DNA of 64,000 bases, from NCBI RefSeq assembly GCF_034008635.1, contig NZ_CP125378.1:4712501-4776500 (forward strand), written 5' to 3'. Source of the stretch: Pseudomonas sp. P8_229. GTDB taxonomy: Bacteria; Pseudomonadota; Gammaproteobacteria; Pseudomonadales; Pseudomonadaceae. Below, piece by piece: positions 49,258 through 59,340 of this stretch; position 1 is the stretch's first letter; every line of letters starts with the position of its first letter. The translations under genes and the position numbers were made by a program. The notes under the pieces were generated by a model, which had not been told where the DNA came from, searched no databases, and was given only the letters and a program-made list of their open reading frames with translations.

Positions 49258-49743
49258 ATGAACGACAAGGCGACGGCGGCAAAGGGTTCTGAAGATCCGA
49301 TCCTGCAATGGGTAACCTTCAAGCTGGACAACGAAACCTACGGCATCAACGTGATGCGCGTTCAGGAAGTCCTGCGCTACACCGAGATCGCTCCGGTTCC
49401 GGGTGCGCCAAGCTATGTGCTGGGCATCATCAACCTGCGCGGTAACGTGGTCACCGTGATCGATACCCGTCAGCGCTTCGGGCTGAACAATGCCGAAATC
49501 AGTGACAACACCCGTATCGTCATCATCGAAGCCGACAAACAAGTCGTCGGCATCATGGTCGACAGCGTGGCTGAAGTGGTCTACCTGCGTCAGTCGGAAA
49601 TCGAGACCGCGCCAAACGTCGGTAACGAAGAGTCGGCCAAGTTCATCCAGGGCGTGTGCAACAAGAACAACGAGTTGCTGATCCTGGTCGAGCTGGACAA
49701 GATGATGAGCGAAGAAGAATGGTCGGAACTGGAGAGCATCTGA
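49258..49743 (+). CDS. cheW: chemotaxis coupling protein CheW
   Basis: CheW joins receptors to CheA. The 161-residue product has the two SH3-like subdomains with TFKLDNETYGINVMRVQEVLRY, VLGIINLRGNVVTVIDTRQRFGL and GIMVDSVAEVVYL. Normal length. It is followed directly by the DUF2802 gene. Confidence 0.96.
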   Translation: MNDKATAAKGSEDPILQWVTFKLDNETYGINVMRVQEVLRYTEIAPVPGAPSYVLGIINLRGNVVTVIDTRQRFGLNNAEISDNTRIVIIEADKQVVGIMVDSVAEVVYLRQSEIETAPNVGNEESAKFIQGVCNKNNELLILVELDKMMSEEEWSELESI

Positions 49744-50136
49744 TTGATCCTCGAGGTTGCGGTCATTGTCCTGTTCCTCTTCTGGGCAGGCACGCTGGCG
49801 ATGTTTCTGGCGTACATCAAGGCGCAAAAAGTCATCGCTGCGCAACAGGCTCAGGGCGATGCGCTGCGTGATCAGCGCATCAAGGACCTGACCAAGCGCG
49901 TCGACGACTATCAGAACGGCAACGTGCGCATGGGCGAAGCCCTGCACGAGCTGCGCTCGGTGGTCGCTCCGTTGCCGGACAAGATTGTTGCGCTGGAGCA
50001 GCGCGATCCATCGAGCCTGTCATTCGCCCAGGCGGCGAAACTGGTGGGCATGGGCGCAAGCGTCGATGAGCTGACGCAGTCCTGTGGTTTGACCCAGGCT
50101 GAGGCGGAGTTGATGCGCAAGTTGCACAGAAGCTGA
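49744..50136 (+). CDS. DUF2802 membrane-anchored protein
   Basis: The 130-residue product starts with TTG immediately after the cheW stop. It has one N-terminal membrane helix (about 4-25), a coiled-coil stretch (DQRIKDLTKRVDDYQ) and a C-terminal helix-turn-helix-like part (AAKLVGMGASVDELTQSCGLTQAEAELMRKLH). Its function is unknown; it is regularly found behind cheW in pseudomonads. Confidence 0.82.
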   Translation: MILEVAVIVLFLFWAGTLAMFLAYIKAQKVIAAQQAQGDALRDQRIKDLTKRVDDYQNGNVRMGEALHELRSVVAPLPDKIVALEQRDPSSLSFAQAAKLVGMGASVDELTQSCGLTQAEAELMRKLHRS

Positions 50137-50161
50137 TTTTTGCTCTAGAGCTGAAATCGCC

Positions 50162-50246
50162 ATTCGCGAGCAAGCCCGCTCCCACATTCGACCGCGATCC
50201 TATAGAAGGAATGCGATCGAATGTGGGAGCGGGCTTGCTCGCGAAG
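50162..50246. repeat. REPIN
   Basis: Inverted REPs with spacer arms CATTCGA/TCGAATG close the plus-strand chemotaxis genes and face the minus-strand FlhB-like gene. Confidence 0.9.
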
Positions 50247-50260
50247 GGGCCTTCGAAACC

Positions 50261-50590
50261 TCAGTAATCATCCCCGCGTTCGGTAACATCCTTCTCCACC
50301 ATCGGTGCCTGCGGATCATGTCCCTCGGGGAATTTGCCCTTCAGATTCCACGCAAACGCGATGATCTCGGCGATGGTGCGGTACAGCTCTTCGGGAATGC
50401 TGTCGCCCAATTCCATCCGCGCTAACAGGCGCACCAGTTCGGCGTTCTCATAGATCGGTACTTCACAGTCGCGGGCAATGCGCAGGATTTCCTCGGCCAG
50501 TTCCTCGTCGCCCTTGGCAGTGAGGGTCGGGGCGTGGTTGCCGTCGTACTTGAGGGCGATGGCCTGGCGTGGAGCAGTGGAATCGTTCAT
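50261..50590 (-). CDS. free-standing FlhB C-terminal-domain protein (EscU/YscU/FlhB family)
   Basis: The 109-residue product matches only the C-terminal cytoplasmic domain of FlhB-type export switches: QAIALKYDGNHAPTLTAKGDEELAEEILRIARDCEVPIYENAELVRLL aligns with the part of FlhB just after NPTH. It has no membrane segments and no NPTH, so it starts about where the autocleaved fragment of FlhB starts. Its ATG overlaps the stop of the FliK-like gene. It may influence substrate switching, but its function is not established. Confidence 0.82.
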   Translation of the reverse strand: MNDSTAPRQAIALKYDGNHAPTLTAKGDEELAEEILRIARDCEVPIYENAELVRLLARMELGDSIPEELYRTIAEIIAFAWNLKGKFPEGHDPQAPMVEKDVTERGDDY

Positions 50591-52167
50591 GCGGTTTCGT
50601 CGACCCAGCGGTGTTCGAGGCGGGTTTGGTTGCCTTGCGGCGGGGTGCCGAGGTGGCAGTCGATATCGCCGACGTTGAGCCCGCGATCGAGCAGGCGCTG
50701 GCGCAGCGCGAACAGGTTGTTTTCGATCAGGTCTGCGGTGTACGGCCGTTCGGCCCACAGTTGGCTGGACAGGCTGCCGGCGATCAGTTGCGCCTGAATC
50801 TGCATCGGCCCGAGCGGTTCCATGTCGAACGCCAGATCGACGCGCCACAGTTGTTGCTTGGGCTCGCGCTCATCGCGGCGTTCGTTCGGTTGCGGTTCGC
50901 GCTCCGGCGCTTCTTCACGCTGGAACTTGACCTGCAACGGCACGATGTCTTGCAGGTTGCGCATGGGGATTTCCAGCTGCCAGGTGCTCAGCAGACGACC
51001 GTCATCGGTGACTCCGGTCTGTTCCAGGCTCGACAGCTGATGGCTTTGCAGGCGCGACACGGCCGCCGCAGCGAGGCGCAGCAGATGCTCCAGATCACCT
51101 TCGCCGTCCTGGCTTTGCAGCAGGCGGTCGGGCAGCGGGAAGCTGCTGGGCAGCGGTTTGGCGCTGACCTGGCCGAGGGTGCCGAGGGCGTTGCGCACGA
51201 AGCTCGGCAGCGCTTGCGCCAGGGTGTTGGCGGCAATGATCGCGTTGAAGCTGGTGCTGCTCGGCAGGCCAGGGGTCAGTTGCGCGATCAGCTTGAGCAG
51301 ATCGGCTTTCAGGTCCGGGGCCAGTGCCGGACTTTGCCCGGTCAACAGCTTGGCTTCGAGGAAGGCGCCGCTGTTGGCCAGGGCCAGGGCCACGCCTTTG
51401 GCGGTGCTCATCTGCTGCACGTCGGGCAGGTTGGCGAGCAAGCGTACGACGGCTGCGCGCAGATCCTGCGAGGTCTGGTCGTCGCTCGGCAGGTTCTGCA
51501 AAGCGTTGAGCAAACCGTCCAGCGAGCCTTGGCGACTCTGCTGGCCAAGCAGTTGCTGGCTTACGGCCAACTGGTCCTGACGGCTGCTCAGCGGCACGAA
51601 TTTCAGCGTCTGCGAATCCTCGACCAAGGCCGAGAGCAGGGTGCCGATGCGCAGCGGCGTCGGGCTGTCGATGTCCAGTGTGGCGCCGCTCTGCGCGGTG
51701 TTGAGCAGGCTCACCAGTGAACGGAACACCGTCGGCTGCCCAGGCACTGGCGGCAATGTCTGCGAGGTCAGCACCTTGCCTTGCAGCAGGGTACCGACCG
51801 GCAACTGCGCCGTATCGATGCGGGTGAGGGCAGCGACGCTGCTGGCGATGGCCTGCTGCACGGTGATCGCCAGGTTACCCGCCGACGGTTGAGTCACGGC
51901 CAGGTTGGTACCGGTCGGCAGCGGCAGGTTGCTGCTGGCTTGCACGGTGGTCTGGCGACCGCCGTCGACGGTCACCTTGAGCAGCAGTTGAAAGGTCTGG
52001 TCTGCCTGCTTGAGCGATAACACCTCGGCCTGGGCGCTTTGCCCGGCGCCGATCAAGCCTTCGACCGGCGTCAGCAGCTTGAGCAACTCACCACTCATCA
52101 CCAGCGGACGCGCGTTCGCAGGGGTGATGGGCGGGAGCGGGAGGATGTTCATTTCGCCTGTCATACG
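50587..52167 (-). CDS. second FliK-like hook-length control protein
   Basis: The 526-residue product is Gln/Leu/Ser-rich with a C-terminal FliK-type domain (MRNLQDIVPLQVKFQREEAPE, DLAFDMEPLGPMQIQAQLIAG, LWAERPYTADLIENNLFALRQRL). The start chosen is MTGEMNILPLPP at 52167; ATG at 52155 is also possible, and an upstream frame to 52209 has no good ribosome site. The pair with the FlhB-C-like gene copies the FliK-FlhB pairing of the main export apparatus. Confidence 0.82.
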   Translation of the reverse strand, partial: RMTGEMNILPLPPITPANARPLVMSGELLKLLTPVEGLIGAGQSAQAEVLSLKQADQTFQLLLKVTVDGGRQTTVQASSNLPLPTGTNLAVTQPSAGNLAITVQQAIASSVAALTRIDTAQLPVGTLLQGKVLTSQTLPPVPGQPTVFRSLVSLLNTAQSGATLDIDSPTPLRIGTLLSALVEDSQTLKFVPLSSRQDQLAVSQQLLGQQSRQGSLDGLLNALQNLPSDDQTSQDLRAAVVRLLANLPDVQQMSTAKGVALALANSGAFLEAKLLTGQSPALAPDLKADLLKLIAQLTPGLPSSTSFNAIIAANTLAQALPSFVRNALGTLGQVSAKPLPSSFPLPDRLLQSQDGEGDLEHLLRLAAAAVSRLQSHQLSSLEQTGVTDDGRLLSTWQLEIPMRNLQDIVPLQVKFQREEAPEREPQPNERRDEREPKQQLWRVDLAFDMEPLGPMQIQAQLIAGSLSSQLWAERPYTADLIENNLFALRQRLLDRGLNVGDIDCHLGTPPQGNQTRLEHRWVDETA

Positions 52168-52194
52168 CGGACACAACCTGAGGAAATTGCACTC

Positions 52195-52221
52195 TTGAGA
52201 GTAAGGCACGGCATGTATAAT
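52195..52221 (+). promoter_or_regulatory. possible sigma-70 promoter upstream of ccmA
   Basis: TATAAT (52216-52221) is a perfect -10; the best -35, TTGAGA (52195-52200), is only 15 bases away. It lies in the divergent gap between the FliK-like gene and ccmA. Confidence 0.4.
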
Positions 52222-52361
52222 GCCGCCCGTCTTGCGATTCGTTCAAAAAACATAGCAATTGTTTGATCCAGCTCTCTGGTTCGCACCGTCATTGCATTTA
52301 TCCTGCATCTCTTTAACGGCCGCGCCAGAGCCGACTTGAACCGTATAAGGCCCGTGATCCC

Positions 52362-52997
52362 TTGACCAGTCCTGTCCTGCAAACCGTTGCCCTTGCCTGT
52401 GAGCGAGACCTGCGGCTGCTCTTCGAAAATCTCGAATTGAGACTGGCCAGTGGCGATATGGTGCAGATCAGCGGCCCCAACGGCAGCGGCAAGACCAGTC
52501 TGCTGCGCCTGTTGTCCGGGTTGATGCAGCCGACCAGCGGTCAGGTCCTGCTCAATGGTCAGCCTTTGGCCGCACAGCCGAGCGCACTGGCGCGCAACCT
52601 GTTGTGGATCGGCCACGCCGCCGGGATCAAGGACCTGCTGACCCCGGAAGAGAACCTGTCCTGGCTCTGCGCCCTGCATCAGCCTGCCGGACGCGAGGCG
52701 ATCTGGCAGGCCTTGGCAGCTGTAGGTTTGCGCGGCTTCGAAGATGTTCCCTGCCATACCCTGTCCGCCGGTCAGCAACGTCGCGTGGCGTTGGCGCGGC
52801 TGTATCTGGACAGCCCGCCGCTGTGGATTCTCGACGAGCCGTTCACCGCGCTCGACAAACAGGGCGTGGCGCAACTCGAAGAGCACTTGGCCAGACACTG
52901 CGAAAGCGGCGGTCTGGTGGTGCTGACCACGCACCACACGCTGAGCCGGATGCCGGCCGGTTATCGCGACATCGATCTGGGGAACTGGGCAGTATGA
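52362..52997 (+). CDS. ccmA: cytochrome c maturation ABC transporter ATP-binding protein
   Basis: CcmA is the ATPase of the CcmABCD complex that releases holo-CcmE. The 211-residue product has Walker A GPNGSGKT, the signature [14 protein letters not shown] and Walker [16 protein letters not shown]. The start is TTG at 52362. It overlaps ccmB by 4 bases and heads the ccmABCDEFGHI operon. Confidence 0.95.
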   Translation: MTSPVLQTVALACERDLRLLFENLELRLASGDMVQISGPNGSGKTSLLRLLSGLMQPTSGQVLLNGQPLAAQPSALARNLLWIGHAAGIKDLLTPEENLSWLCALHQPAGREAIWQALAAVGLRGFEDVPCHTLSAGQQRRVALARLYLDSPPLWILDEPFTALDKQGVAQLEEHLARHCESGGLVVLTTHHTLSRMPAGYRDIDLGNWAV

Positions 52998-53662
52998 GTG
53001 TGTTCGGCCTGCTGGTTGCCCGTGAGTCCCGCCTGCTGTTTCGTCGCCCGGCCGAACTGGCCAATCCGCTGATTTTCTTCGCCATTGTCATCGCTTTGTT
53101 CCCGCTGGCCGTCGGCCCGGAAACTCAAGTCTTGCAAAACCTGTCCCCCGGGTTAGTCTGGGTGGCGGCGCTTTTGTCCGTCCTGCTCTCGCTGGACGGG
53201 CTGTTCCGCAGTGATTTCGAAGACGGGTCCCTGGAACAGTGGGTCCTTTCGTCGCACCCGCTGCCACTTCTGGTCTTGGCCAAGGTGCTGGCACACTGGC
53301 TTTTCTCCGGGCTGGCACTGGTTCTGCTCTCACCGCTGCTGGCGTTGATGCTCGGTTTGCCTGCCGCCTGCCTGCCGGTTTTGCTGTTTTCGTTGCTGCT
53401 GGGAACACCGGTGCTGAGCTTGCTCGGCGCGGTGGGCGCGGCACTGACGGTCGGTTTGAAACGCGGCGGCCTGTTGCTGGCGCTGCTGATTCTGCCGTTG
53501 TACATCCCGGTGTTGATCCTTGGCAGTGGCGCCTTGCAGGCCGCCGTGCAAGGCATGCCGGCGACCGGGTATCTGCTATGGCTGGGTAGCCTGACCGCCC
53601 TGGCGATCACCCTGACACCTTTTGCAATAGCTGCTGGCCTGAAGATCAGCGTCGGCGAATAA
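52994..53662 (+). CDS. ccmB: heme exporter protein CcmB
   Basis: CcmB is the membrane subunit of the CcmAB complex. The 222-residue product has six membrane segments and the family motif [20 protein letters not shown]. The ATG overlaps the ccmA stop. A 78-base gap separates it from ccmC. Confidence 0.95.
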   Translation: MSVFGLLVARESRLLFRRPAELANPLIFFAIVIALFPLAVGPETQVLQNLSPGLVWVAALLSVLLSLDGLFRSDFEDGSLEQWVLSSHPLPLLVLAKVLAHWLFSGLALVLLSPLLALMLGLPAACLPVLLFSLLLGTPVLSLLGAVGAALTVGLKRGGLLLALLILPLYIPVLILGSGALQAAVQGMPATGYLLWLGSLTALAITLTPFAIAAGLKISVGE

Positions 53663-53740
53663 TGAGGTCTGGTTAAAATTTAACCAGCAAAGACCCTGAG
53701 ACTGCTCACACCGATGAGCGGCACCCGTGATGGAAACAGT

Positions 53741-54496
53741 ATGAACTGGACCTGGTTTCACAAGCTCGGCTCGCCCAAGTGGTTCTACGGCATCAGCAGC
53801 AAGTTCTTGCCGTGGCTGAGCATCGCAGCGTTGTTGCTGATCACCGTTGGCGTCGTCTGGGGCCTGGCCTTCGCGCCGCCGGATTATCAGCAAGGCAACA
53901 GCTTTCGCATCATCTACATCCACGTACCTGCCGCGATGCTTGCGCAGTCGATCTACGTGATGCTGGCGGTGTGCGGCGTGGTCGGCCTGGTGTGGAAAAT
54001 GAAGCTGGCCGACGTCGCCCTGCAATGCGCGGCCCCGATCGGCGCGTGGATGACCGCCGTGGCGCTGGTCACCGGGGCGATCTGGGGCAAACCGACCTGG
54101 GGTTCGTGGTGGGTCTGGGACGCGCGCCTGACCTCGATGCTGATTCTGCTGTTCCTGTATTTCGGCGTGATCGCGCTGGGCAATGCCATCAGCAACCGTG
54201 ACAGCGCCGCCAAGGCCTGCGCGGTACTGGCGATCGTCGGTGTGATCAACATCCCGATCATCAAGTACTCGGTGGAGTGGTGGAACACCCTGCACCAGGG
54301 TGCGACCTTCACCCTCACCGAAAAACCGGCGATGCCGGCCGAAATGTGGCTGCCGCTGTTGCTGACCGTGCTGGGTTTCTACTGCTTCTTCGGCGCCGTG
54401 CTGTTGCTGCGCATGCGCCTTGAAGTGCTCAAGCGCGAAGCCCGCGCCAGTTGGGTGAAAGAAGAAGTGCAGAACAGTCTGGAGGCCGCTCGATGA
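53741..54496 (+). CDS. ccmC: heme exporter protein CcmC
   Basis: CcmC loads heme on CcmE. The 251-residue product has six membrane segments and the tryptophan-rich WWD motif ([16 protein letters not shown]). The start [17 protein letters not shown] at 53741 is chosen as the family N terminus; ATG at 53714 would add nine residues. It overlaps ccmD by 4 bases. Confidence 0.94.
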   Translation: MNWTWFHKLGSPKWFYGISSKFLPWLSIAALLLITVGVVWGLAFAPPDYQQGNSFRIIYIHVPAAMLAQSIYVMLAVCGVVGLVWKMKLADVALQCAAPIGAWMTAVALVTGAIWGKPTWGSWWVWDARLTSMLILLFLYFGVIALGNAISNRDSAAKACAVLAIVGVINIPIIKYSVEWWNTLHQGATFTLTEKPAMPAEMWLPLLLTVLGFYCFFGAVLLLRMRLEVLKREARASWVKEEVQNSLEAAR

Positions 54497-54669
54497 GTTT
54501 TGCTTCATTCGGCGACTTCCTCGCCATGGGCCATCATGGCCTGTATGTCTGGTCGGCCTACGGCATCTGTCTGGCGGTGCTGATCCTCAACGTGGTGGCG
54601 CCGATCGCGGCCCGCAAGCGTTATCTGCAACAAGAGGCGCGTCGTCTGCGCCGGGAGAACGGCAAGTGA
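54493..54669 (+). CDS. ccmD: heme exporter protein CcmD
   Basis: The 58-residue protein has one membrane helix (about 17-40, [20 protein letters not shown]) and a basic cytoplasmic tail ([19 protein letters not shown]). It stabilises holo-CcmE release from CcmABC. It overlaps both neighbours by 4 bases. Confidence 0.93.
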   Translation: MSFASFGDFLAMGHHGLYVWSAYGICLAVLILNVVAPIAARKRYLQQEARRLRRENGK

Positions 54670-55121
54670 ATCCGCTGCGCAAAAAACGTCTGATCATCAT
54701 TCTGGCCATTCTGGTCGGGGTCGGCGCTGCCGTCGGCCTGGCCTTGAGCGCCCTGCAGCAGAACATCAATCTGTTCTACACCCCGACCCAGATCGCCAAC
54801 GGCGAAGCACCGCAAGACACGCGTATCCGTGCCGGCGGCATGGTCGAGAAGGGTTCGCTGCAACGCTCGCCGGACTCGCTGGACGTCAAATTCGTCGTTA
54901 CCGACTTCAACAAAGCCGTGACCATCACCTACCGCGGCATCCTTCCGGACCTGTTCCGCGAAGGGCAGGGCATTGTTGCCCTGGGCAAACTCAACGCCGA
55001 CGGCGTGGTCGTCGCCGATGAAGTGCTGGCCAAGCACGACGAGAAGTACATGCCGCCGGAAGTGACCAAGGCCTTGAAAGACAGTGGTCAATCCGCGCCG
55101 ACCCAAGCGAAGGAGGGTTGA
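54666..55121 (+). CDS. ccmE: periplasmic heme chaperone CcmE
   Basis: CcmE carries heme covalently to the CcmFH ligase. The 151-residue product starts with GTG, has an N-terminal membrane anchor (about 8-28), an OB-fold, and the heme-binding histidine in [13 protein letters not shown] (His124). Confidence 0.96.
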   Translation: MNPLRKKRLIIILAILVGVGAAVGLALSALQQNINLFYTPTQIANGEAPQDTRIRAGGMVEKGSLQRSPDSLDVKFVVTDFNKAVTITYRGILPDLFREGQGIVALGKLNADGVVVADEVLAKHDEKYMPPEVTKALKDSGQSAPTQAKEG

Positions 55122-55124
55122 TCG

Positions 55125-57113
55125 ATGACGTCCGCACTGTTTATTCCCGAGCTCGGCCATCTGGCGATGATTCTGGCGCTGTGTTTTGCCCTGGTGCAGG
55201 CCGTGGTGCCGTTGTTCGGCGCGTGGCGCGGCGATCGTATGTGGATGGGCCTGGCCCAGCCGGCAGCGTGGGGCCAGTTTGCGTTCCTGCTGTTTGCCTT
55301 CGGTTGCCTGACCTACGCCTTCATGACCGATGATTTCTCGGTCGGCTACGTGGCGATGAACTCCAACAGCGCACTGCCGTGGTACTACAAGTTCAGCGCG
55401 GTGTGGGGCGCTCACGAAGGCTCGCTGCTGCTATGGGCGCTGATTCTCGGTGGCTGGACTTTCGCCGTGTCGGTGTTCTCCCGGCAGTTGCCGCAAGTCA
55501 TGCTCGCCCGCGTGCTGGCGGTGATGGGCATGATCAGTACCGGTTTCCTGCTGTTCCTGATCCTCACCTCCAACCCGTTCTCGCGCATCCTGCCGCAGAT
55601 TCCGGCGGATGGTCGTGACCTCAATCCATTGCTGCAAGACATCGGCCTGATCGTGCATCCGCCGATGCTGTACATGGGCTACGTCGGTTTCTCCGTGGCG
55701 TTCGCGTTCGCCATCGCCGCTTTGCTCGGTGGTCGTCTCGACGCCGCATGGGCACGCTGGTCGCGGCCATGGACGATTGTGGCCTGGGCCTTCCTCGGCA
55801 TCGGCATCACCCTCGGTTCGTGGTGGGCTTACTACGAACTCGGCTGGGGCGGATGGTGGTTCTGGGACCCGGTGGAAAACGCCTCGTTCATGCCATGGCT
55901 GGTTGGCACTGCGTTGATCCACTCGCTGGCGGTCACGGAAAAACGCGGCGTGTTCAAGAGCTGGACGGTGTTGCTGGCGATTGCCGCGTTCTCCCTCAGT
56001 CTGCTTGGTACATTTCTCGTGCGTTCCGGCGTGCTGACGTCGGTGCACGCGTTTGCCTCGGACCCTGAGCGCGGCGTGTTCATCCTGATCTTCCTGCTGT
56101 TCGTGGTTGGTGGCTCGCTGACGTTGTTCGCCTTGCGCGCCCCGGTGGTCAAGAGCCAGGTCGGCTTCAACCTGTGGTCGCGGGAAACCCTGCTGCTGGG
56201 CAACAACCTGGTGCTGGTCGTCGCCGCGTCGATGATCCTGCTCGGCACGCTGTACCCGCTGATTCTCGATGCGTTGAGCGGCGCGAAGATGTCGGTCGGC
56301 CCGCCGTACTTCAATGCACTGTTCATCCCGCTGATGGCGTTGCTGATGGTGGTGATGGCGGTCGGCGTGATCGTCCGTTGGAAAGACACTCCGGTGAAAT
56401 GGCTGGCGAACATGCTGACGCCCGTGCTGCTCGGCAGCGTCGCACTGGCCGTGGTGGCCGGTGTCGCTTACGGCGATTTCAACTGGGCGGTGATCGCCAC
56501 CTTCCTGCTCGCCGCGTGGGTGCTGCTGGCCGGTGTGCGCGACATCTTCGACAAGACCCGCCACAAAGGCCTGATCAAGGGCCTGCCAACCCTGACCCGC
56601 AGCTACTGGGGCATGCAGATCGCTCACCTGGGCATCGCCGTGTGCGCCCTCGGTGTGGTGCTGTCGAGCCAGAACAGTGCCGAGCGCGACCTGCGCCTGG
56701 CGCCGGGCGAGTCGATGGATCTGGCCGGTTATCACTTCATCTTCGAAGGCGCCAAACACTTCGAAGGGCCGAACTTCACTTCCGACAAGGGCACCATTCG
56801 GGTGATTCGCGACGGCAAGGAAGTCAGCGTGTTGCACCCGGAAAAACGCCTGTACACCGTGCAGAGTTCGATGATGACCGAAGCCGGGATCGACGCCGGG
56901 TTCACCCGCGATCTCTACGTCGCACTGGGCGAGCCGCTGGAAAACGGCGCCTGGGCGGTGCGCGTCCACGTCAAACCGTTCGTGCGCTGGATCTGGTTCG
57001 GTGGCCTGCTCACCGGTCTGGGTGGTTTGCTGGCGGCGCTGGATCGGCGTTATCGAGTCAAGGTCAAAGCCCGGGTGCGTGAAGCCCTCGGCCTGCAAGG
57101 AGCCGCTGCATGA
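55125..57113 (+). CDS. ccmF: heme lyase CcmF
   Basis: CcmF attaches heme to apocytochrome c. The 662-residue product has about 15 membrane segments, the WWD motif (GWGGWWFWDPVENASFMPW) and conserved periplasmic histidines. It overlaps ccmG by 4 bases. Confidence 0.97.
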   Translation: MTSALFIPELGHLAMILALCFALVQAVVPLFGAWRGDRMWMGLAQPAAWGQFAFLLFAFGCLTYAFMTDDFSVGYVAMNSNSALPWYYKFSAVWGAHEGSLLLWALILGGWTFAVSVFSRQLPQVMLARVLAVMGMISTGFLLFLILTSNPFSRILPQIPADGRDLNPLLQDIGLIVHPPMLYMGYVGFSVAFAFAIAALLGGRLDAAWARWSRPWTIVAWAFLGIGITLGSWWAYYELGWGGWWFWDPVENASFMPWLVGTALIHSLAVTEKRGVFKSWTVLLAIAAFSLSLLGTFLVRSGVLTSVHAFASDPERGVFILIFLLFVVGGSLTLFALRAPVVKSQVGFNLWSRETLLLGNNLVLVVAASMILLGTLYPLILDALSGAKMSVGPPYFNALFIPLMALLMVVMAVGVIVRWKDTPVKWLANMLTPVLLGSVALAVVAGVAYGDFNWAVIATFLLAAWVLLAGVRDIFDKTRHKGLIKGLPTLTRSYWGMQIAHLGIAVCALGVVLSSQNSAERDLRLAPGESMDLAGYHFIFEGAKHFEGPNFTSDKGTIRVIRDGKEVSVLHPEKRLYTVQSSMMTEAGIDAGFTRDLYVALGEPLENGAWAVRVHVKPFVRWIWFGGLLTGLGGLLAALDRRYRVKVKARVREALGLQGAAA

Positions 57114-57646
57114 GACGTTGGTTGATGCTGGTGCCACTGGCGATGTTCCTGCTGGTGGCGGTATTTCTTTATCGCGGTCTGTACCTCGATCCGGCGGAGC
57201 TGCCGTCGGCGATGATCAACAAGCCATTCCCGGAGTTCACTCTGCCGAATGTGCAGGGTGACAAGACCCTGACCAAGGCTGACATTCTCGGCAAACCGGC
57301 GCTGGTCAACGTCTGGGGCACCTGGTGCATCTCTTGCCGGGTCGAGCACCCGGTGCTGAACAAACTCGCCGAGCGCGGCGTGGTGATCTACGGCATCAAC
57401 TACAAGGACACCAACACCGATGCCTTGAAGTGGCTGGCCGAGTTCCACAATCCGTATGTGCTGGATATCCGCGACGACGAAGGCTCGCTGGGGCTGAACC
57501 TCGGCGTCTACGGCGCACCGGAAACCTTCTTCATCGACGCCAAGGGCATCATTCGCGACAAGTACGTGGGGGTGATCGACGAGCAGGTCTGGCGCGAGAA
57601 GCTCGCGGCGAAGTATCAGGCGCTGGTCGATGAGGCGAAGCCATGA
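57110..57646 (+). CDS. ccmG: thiol:disulfide interchange protein CcmG (DsbE)
   Basis: CcmG reduces apocytochrome or CcmH thiols. The 178-residue product has an N-terminal membrane anchor and a thioredoxin fold with WCISC in NVWGTWCISCRVEHP and the family GVYGAPETFFID. It overlaps ccmH by 4 bases. Confidence 0.96.
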   Translation: MRRWLMLVPLAMFLLVAVFLYRGLYLDPAELPSAMINKPFPEFTLPNVQGDKTLTKADILGKPALVNVWGTWCISCRVEHPVLNKLAERGVVIYGINYKDTNTDALKWLAEFHNPYVLDIRDDEGSLGLNLGVYGAPETFFIDAKGIIRDKYVGVIDEQVWREKLAAKYQALVDEAKP

Positions 57647-58113
57647 AGCGTTTTCTCGCCGCCGTGGTATTGGGCCTGAGTCTGGCCGGTGCGGCGCATG
57701 CCGCGATCGACACTTACGAGTTCGCCAAAGAGGGTGATCGCGAGCGTTTCCGCGAGTTGACCAAGGAACTGCGCTGCCCCAAGTGCCAGAACCAGGACAT
57801 CGCCGACTCCAACGCGCCGATTGCTGCCGACCTGCGCAAAGAGATTTTCCGCATGCTCGGCGAGGGCAAGGACAATCAGCAGATCATCGACTTCATGGTC
57901 GACCGCTATGGCGATTTCGTCCGCTACAAACCGGCGCTCAACGCCAAGACCGCACTGCTGTGGTTCGGCCCGGCCGGGCTGTTGCTGGGCGGTTTGGCGG
58001 TGATCGTGGTGATCGTTCGCCGTCGTCGCGGCCAGCGCGCCGAGCCCCCGCAATCGCTGTCCATCGAAGAACGTCAGCGCCTCGACCAACTGTTGGATAA
58101 AAACCAAGAATGA
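57643..58113 (+). CDS. ccmH: cytochrome c-type biogenesis protein CcmH
   Basis: CcmH is a thiol-reducing part of the heme ligation complex. The 156-residue product has a signal peptide ([13 protein letters not shown]), the redox motif LRCPKCQ and one C-terminal membrane helix (about 104-124). It overlaps ccmI by 4 bases. Confidence 0.95.
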   Translation: MKRFLAAVVLGLSLAGAAHAAIDTYEFAKEGDRERFRELTKELRCPKCQNQDIADSNAPIAADLRKEIFRMLGEGKDNQQIIDFMVDRYGDFVRYKPALNAKTALLWFGPAGLLLGGLAVIVVIVRRRRGQRAEPPQSLSIEERQRLDQLLDKNQE

Positions 58114-59312
58114 TTGATTTCTGGCTTGCCGCAGGGCTGTTGCTTCTGGTCGCCCTGAGTTTTCTGCTGATCCCGGTATTGCGTGGCCGTCGCGCCCAGC
58201 GTGAAGAGGATCGGACTGCCCTGAACGTCGCGCTGTATCAGGAGCGCGTGGCCGAGTTGCAATCGCAACAGGCCGAAGGCGTACTCGATGCCGCGCAAAT
58301 GGACAGCGGCCGCGCGGAAGCTGCGCGTGAACTGCTCGCGGACACCGAAGGCGTTGCCGCGCCGCGCGTCTCGAAGCTGGGCAAACCGTTGCCGCTGCTG
58401 GCAGCGGTGCTGGTGCCGGTGTTGGGTCTGGGGCTGTATCTGCATTTCGGCGCTGCCGACAAGGTCGAGCTGACCCGCGAATTCGCCCAGGCGCCACAGT
58501 CGATGGAGCAGATGACCCAGCGCCTGGAGCGTGCCGTTGCTGCGCAACCGGACTCGGCGGAAGGCCTGTACTTCCTTGGTCGCACCTACATGGCTCAGGA
58601 TCGTCCGGCGGACGCAGCGAAGATGTTCGAACGCGCGGCCAACCTGGCGGGTCGTCAGCCGGAATTGCTCGGCCAGTGGGCGCAGGCGCAGTACTTTGCC
58701 GATGGCAAGAAGTGGTCGGACAAGATCCAGGCCCTGACCGACGAAGCGCTGAAAGCCGATCCGAAAGAAGTCACCAGCCTCGGGCTGCTCGGCATCGCCG
58801 CGTTCGAAGGCGAGCGTTACCAGCAAGCCATCGATTACTGGAACCGCCTGCTGGCGCAACTGCCGGCCGACGATAACTCCCGCGCCGCGCTGCAAGGCGG
58901 GATCGAGCGCGCCACCGAGCGCCTGCAGGCCAGCGGCGGCAAGCTCGCCGTAGCGCCGGCCGCCAAGGTCGCTGCACTGCTCAGGGTCGACGTTGACCTG
59001 GCCAGTGAACTCAGGAGCAAGGTGCAGCCGGGTGACAGCGTGTTCATCTTCGCTCGCGCCACGTCCGGCCCACCGGCACCGCTGGCGGCCAAGCGTCTGA
59101 CCGTGGCCGATCTGCCAGTGACCGTCGAGCTGGGCGATGCCGACGCCATGATGCCGCAGTTGAAACTGTCGAACTTTCCTGAAGTCCAACTGGTTGCACG
59201 CATCTCCCGCGCCGGTCAGCCGACCGCCGGGGAATGGGTAGGGCGCAGCGGCCCACTGGCCAGCAGCACCACCGCACTACAAAAACTGATCATCGACAGC
59301 CCGGACAAATAG
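58110..59312 (+). CDS. ccmI: cytochrome c-type biogenesis protein CcmI
   Basis: CcmI binds apocytochromes through TPR repeats and hands them to CcmFH. The 400-residue product has two membrane segments (about 3-22 and 92-112), a cytoplasmic loop between them and periplasmic TPRs ([23 protein letters not shown]). It ends the ccm operon. Confidence 0.93.
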   Translation: MIDFWLAAGLLLLVALSFLLIPVLRGRRAQREEDRTALNVALYQERVAELQSQQAEGVLDAAQMDSGRAEAARELLADTEGVAAPRVSKLGKPLPLLAAVLVPVLGLGLYLHFGAADKVELTREFAQAPQSMEQMTQRLERAVAAQPDSAEGLYFLGRTYMAQDRPADAAKMFERAANLAGRQPELLGQWAQAQYFADGKKWSDKIQALTDEALKADPKEVTSLGLLGIAAFEGERYQQAIDYWNRLLAQLPADDNSRAALQGGIERATERLQASGGKLAVAPAAKVAALLRVDVDLASELRSKVQPGDSVFIFARATSGPPAPLAAKRLTVADLPVTVELGDADAMMPQLKLSNFPEVQLVARISRAGQPTAGEWVGRSGPLASSTTALQKLIIDSPDK

Positions 59313-59340
59313 CCGCCGGGACCCACAGGAAAGCACCGCC

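Noticed and set aside
50261..50590. Fragment of a broken flhB gene
   Set aside because: The frame is intact, has its own start coupled to the FliK-like gene, and stops cleanly. A full flhB exists at 33193.
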